Assembly: GCA_021835025.1 (NCBI GenBank)
Contig: JAKBQY010000059.1
Coordinates: forward strand, 1 to 43,935
Length of the DNA stretch: 43,935 nucleotides
Direction of reading: 5' to 3'
From: Thermoplasmata archaeon
GTDB taxonomy: Archaea; Thermoplasmatota; Thermoplasmata; Thermoplasmatales; Thermoplasmataceae
The notes below the pieces were generated by a model. That model did not search any database. It was not told the origin of the DNA and was given only the letters and a program-made list of their open reading frames with translations. The translations under genes were made by a program, and so were the position numbers. Shown in pieces: positions 43,325-43,935 of the stretch. Position 1 is the stretch's first letter. Each line of letters opens with the position of its first letter.

Positions 43325-43935
43325 ATGTATATAATGAATATGAAGGTAAAGGGGAAATGTAGCCTCTCATTGTCAACAGAGAATAATGATTCAACAATTC
43401 TTATGCCATATGTTGGCCCATCAAAAGATGGATACAACTCAATTTTTGGTTATTTTAATAAGGAAAATGATATTAAAGATGTATATAATAATGATTTTAT
43501 AAATATTAACTTTTTAAATGGGAAAAATTATAATCTGTTTAATGGTATTAAAAAGGGCCACAATATAATGAATTCAATATTTTCAAATGATGGAATACCT
43601 TTGTTCCCATTTTATTCATATAATGGTTATGAGAATTATTTCATTATGATACAGAATAAAATAGCCTATGATAATATATTAAACGATACAGAGAAAGAAA
43701 ATAAAATAATATTAAGTGAATATATTAGTGTAAATCGTGATGATAATATTTTCGACCTATCAAAAAGACTAGCCCCAATTTTGCATCTATCAAATATTAC
43801 AGAAATTGAAAAAAAAATATTGAAGGAGGCACTGAACAACGGTTATTTTTCGTGGCCAAGGAATTATAGCCTAACAAATATTTCCAATGAATTCAATTTA
43901 TCAAAGCCAACAATATTATTTCATTTGCGTAATGC
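43325..43935 (+). CDS. HTH_10 (Bat-type) transcriptional regulator, paralogue 3 (3' end outside window)
   Basis: An open frame of at least 203 codons running off the window end. The N-terminal part begins MKVKGKCSLSLSTENNDS, with a cysteine in the same place as the CWTS motif of the other two paralogues but without the tryptophan. The C-terminal part enters an HTH_10 domain: NITEIEKKILKEALNNGYFS, NISNEFNLSKPTILFHLRN. ATG 43325 is chosen from the TATA spacing; an in-frame ATG at 43334 or 43340 is possible. It is the third such regulator in 23 kb; the target gene may lie beyond the window. Confidence 0.75.
   Translation, partial: MYIMNMKVKGKCSLSLSTENNDSTILMPYVGPSKDGYNSIFGYFNKENDIKDVYNNDFININFLNGKNYNLFNGIKKGHNIMNSIFSNDGIPLFPFYSYNGYENYFIMIQNKIAYDNILNDTEKENKIILSEYISVNRDDNIFDLSKRLAPILHLSNITEIEKKILKEALNNGYFSWPRNYSLTNISNEFNLSKPTILFHLRN

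Noticed and set aside
1-43935. CRISPR array, rRNA or tRNA genes
   Set aside because: No regularly spaced direct repeats, no cloverleaf with T-loop GGTTCRA and no rRNA-like GC-rich stretch were found by eye; a computed scan could still find a diverged tRNA.

Overview
The window is AT-rich archaeal chromosome, most likely from the Thermoplasmatales and close to the Ferroplasma/Acidiplasma group. The evidence is the archaeal information-processing set (RFC large subunit, prefoldin alpha, FtsY, PINA-type PIN-ATPase-KH protein), together with an Hsp70, a copper regulator / YHS protein / copper ATPase trio of the kind described in Ferroplasma, several HTH_10 regulators, and many starts that sit about 25 nt downstream of a TATA box and so look leaderless. 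No rRNA, tRNA or CRISPR array was seen.

Layout. 0-2.8 kb: copper-responsive regulator, 45-residue YHS metallochaperone-like protein and Cu(I) P-type ATPase, with ATATGAA/TTCATAT half-sites in front of the small gene. 2.8-14 kb: mostly housekeeping genes: PEBP-family protein, PLP aminotransferase, COG1709-type regulator, a pgk-pfdA-ftsY run, SfsA, an rfcL/tRNA-binding-domain pair, a polysaccharide flippase, PINA and a DUF302 protein. 14-21 kb: acetoacetyl-CoA synthetase, an APC permease, and a divergent Hsp70 facing an unrecognised 452-residue protein. 21-28.7 kb: accessory region holding three stretches of decayed transposon, an AbiE-like winged-helix/nucleotidyltransferase pair, an MFS transporter of different base composition, and two paralogous HTH_10 regulators. 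28.7-30.8 kb: NCS1 nucleobase permease and nucleoside 2-deoxyribosyltransferase. 31-34.7 kb: a tight four-gene acyl-CoA operon (SDR reductase, acyl-CoA ligase, thiolase-fold protein without the usual cysteines, DUF35 protein). 34.7-39.1 kb: a TnpB remnant, two overlapping MutS-like ATPases without mismatch-recognition domains, and an unrecognised divergent gene. 39.2-42.8 kb: an MFS transporter and a DRE-TIM acyltransferase/lyase plus class III CoA-transferase operon. 42.9-43.9 kb: an IS605-type miniature remnant and the 5' part of a third HTH_10 regulator.

The most promising candidates for undescribed biology are the asymmetric MutS-like pair, the cysteine-less thiolase/DUF35 operon, the AbiE-like pair in the transposon graveyard, and the Hsp70/452-residue divergent pair. 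All functions are read from motifs and context only; no database search was run.
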